The notes below the pieces were generated by a model that did not search any database, was not told the origin of the DNA, and saw nothing but the letters and a program-made list of their open reading frames with translations. From Thermodesulfobacteriota bacterium (GTDB lineage Bacteria > Desulfobacterota > Thermodesulfobacteria > Thermodesulfobacteriales > Thermodesulfobacteriaceae), in assembly GCA_030550555.1 (NCBI GenBank), contig JAUQPD010000035.1, forward strand, positions 32,576 to 96,575: a DNA stretch of 64,000 nt, read 5' to 3'. The translations under genes were made by a program, and so were the position numbers. How positions within the stretch are numbered: position 1 is the first letter of the stretch; each line of letters starts with the position of its first letter. Positions 63,551-64,000 of the stretch are shown here, piece by piece.

Positions 63551-63811
63551 TCAAGCGAATTTATGCGAATCGTTAGCTTGAGTATTTTCTTTAAAATCTC
63601 TATTGTTAATAGTTCTCACCTTTTCCATAATATCCTCCTCCACCCTCCCGACCCTTTCCTCCAGAGCCTCAAGCACCATCTCCTGAGCACTAAGTAATAA
63701 ACCCTGCTGTAGCCCCTGTTGAAGCCCTTCTCTCAAAGCCTCTTCTCTTATGTCGTCCCAAAAGGTTCTTATCTCCCTCTCCCCCTTCTCACCTCCCCCC
63801 TCCCCCCTCAA
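63551..63811 (-). pseudogene. Fragment of an Rpn-type (PD-(D/E)XK) recombinase/transposase-like protein
   Basis: An 86-residue frame holds EEALREGLQQGLQQGLLLSAQEMVLEALEERVG, the C-terminal pattern of Rpn/YhgA-like proteins common in thermophiles. The nuclease core is missing. Upstream to the window end, short frames such as YVAVVCGVDDRIVINKIIE and WLQKNVERVCFDEVIEVL, in different frames with a stop between, suggest decay. The end of the window cuts it. Confidence 0.5.
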
Positions 63812-64000
63812 TAATTTTATTTATCACTATTCTATCGTCAACACCACAAACCACCGCCACATACCTTACCCTAAACCCAAAACAAATTCTTCCCCCTCTC
63901 ACTGAGCATTATCCCAAGCTCTATCGTCCTCCTAAGCACCTCTATCACCTCATCAAAACAAACCCGCTCCACATTCTTCTGCAACCAAAGAAATCTATAC

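Noticed and set aside
1-64000. CRISPR array or intact insertion sequence
   Set aside because: No spaced direct repeats and no complete transposase or terminal inverted repeats were seen by eye.

Overview
The window looks like chromosome of a thermophilic, anaerobic, Gram-negative bacterium, most plausibly of the Thermodesulfobacteria (Thermodesulfobacterium/Caldimicrobium type). This is inferred from AT-rich, densely packed housekeeping genes, outer-membrane genes (lpxD, a TonB-dependent receptor), an archaeal-type phosphoglycerate mutase, FolE2, a TrpB2-type synthase, sulfur-type molybdo-oxidoreductase and TauE genes, and a complex I without an NADH module. No phage, integron, CRISPR array or intact insertion sequence was seen. 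The right end carries decayed fragments.

Layout. 1-2.7 kb (minus): sbcC (cut by the window edge), smpB, ffh. 2.8-9.0 kb (plus): a tight four-gene unit of hybrid sensor kinase, small secreted protein, TonB-dependent receptor and glycosyltransferase. 9.0-11.5 kb (minus): ATP-grasp protein, zinc-ribbon protein, M48 protease. 11.55-11.75 kb (minus): 4.5S SRP RNA followed directly by a selenocysteine tRNA. 11.9-19.0 kb (plus): trpB2, a frameshifted thioesterase, ubiD family, a phosphoesterase, a decayed HEPN gene, proS, lpxD. 19-23 kb: era, lactate permease and a convergent FMN hydroxyacid dehydrogenase. 23.2-27 kb (plus): tRNA(CAU), Nif3-like, zinc-ribbon coiled coil, Sua5, CooC-like, folE2. 27-35.8 kb (minus): nadB and apgM, then an overlapping run argH-USP-yacG-TrxR-alr-tatB-tatC. 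35.9-37 kb: Rrf2 regulator and phosphatase. 37-41.7 kb: a split TauE/SafE exporter facing a two-subunit molybdopterin oxidoreductase, with a shared control region carrying two inverted repeats and two sigma-54-like promoters. 41.8-53.1 kb: a 13-gene complex I operon. 53-62.9 kb: sigma-54 activator, dnaE, a second hybrid kinase, proB, nadK, a YtxH protein. 62.9-64 kb: decayed fragments.

The main discovery is nuoB (41786-42262). It is open only if the in-frame TGA at 41870-41872 is read through. That TGA replaces the first Cys of the tandem Cys-Cys pair that ligates cluster N2, the terminal Fe-S cluster of complex I next to the quinone. A 7-bp GC-rich hairpin with an AGGU loop starts 16 nt after the TGA, as expected of a bacterial SECIS, and the window carries its own tRNA-Sec. 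The gene therefore very probably encodes a selenocysteine-ligated N2 cluster, which I do not know to have been described. The same operon lacks nuoE/F/G, has the rearranged order B-D-I-A-C-H-J-K, and encodes four antiporter-like subunits instead of three.

How it may work together: lactate uptake and oxidation, a soluble molybdo-oxidoreductase acting on a sulfur compound, and a ferredoxin-like-donor complex I with altered N2 chemistry together fit an anaerobic sulfur-metabolising chemotroph that uses low-potential quinones. The physiological link is inference.
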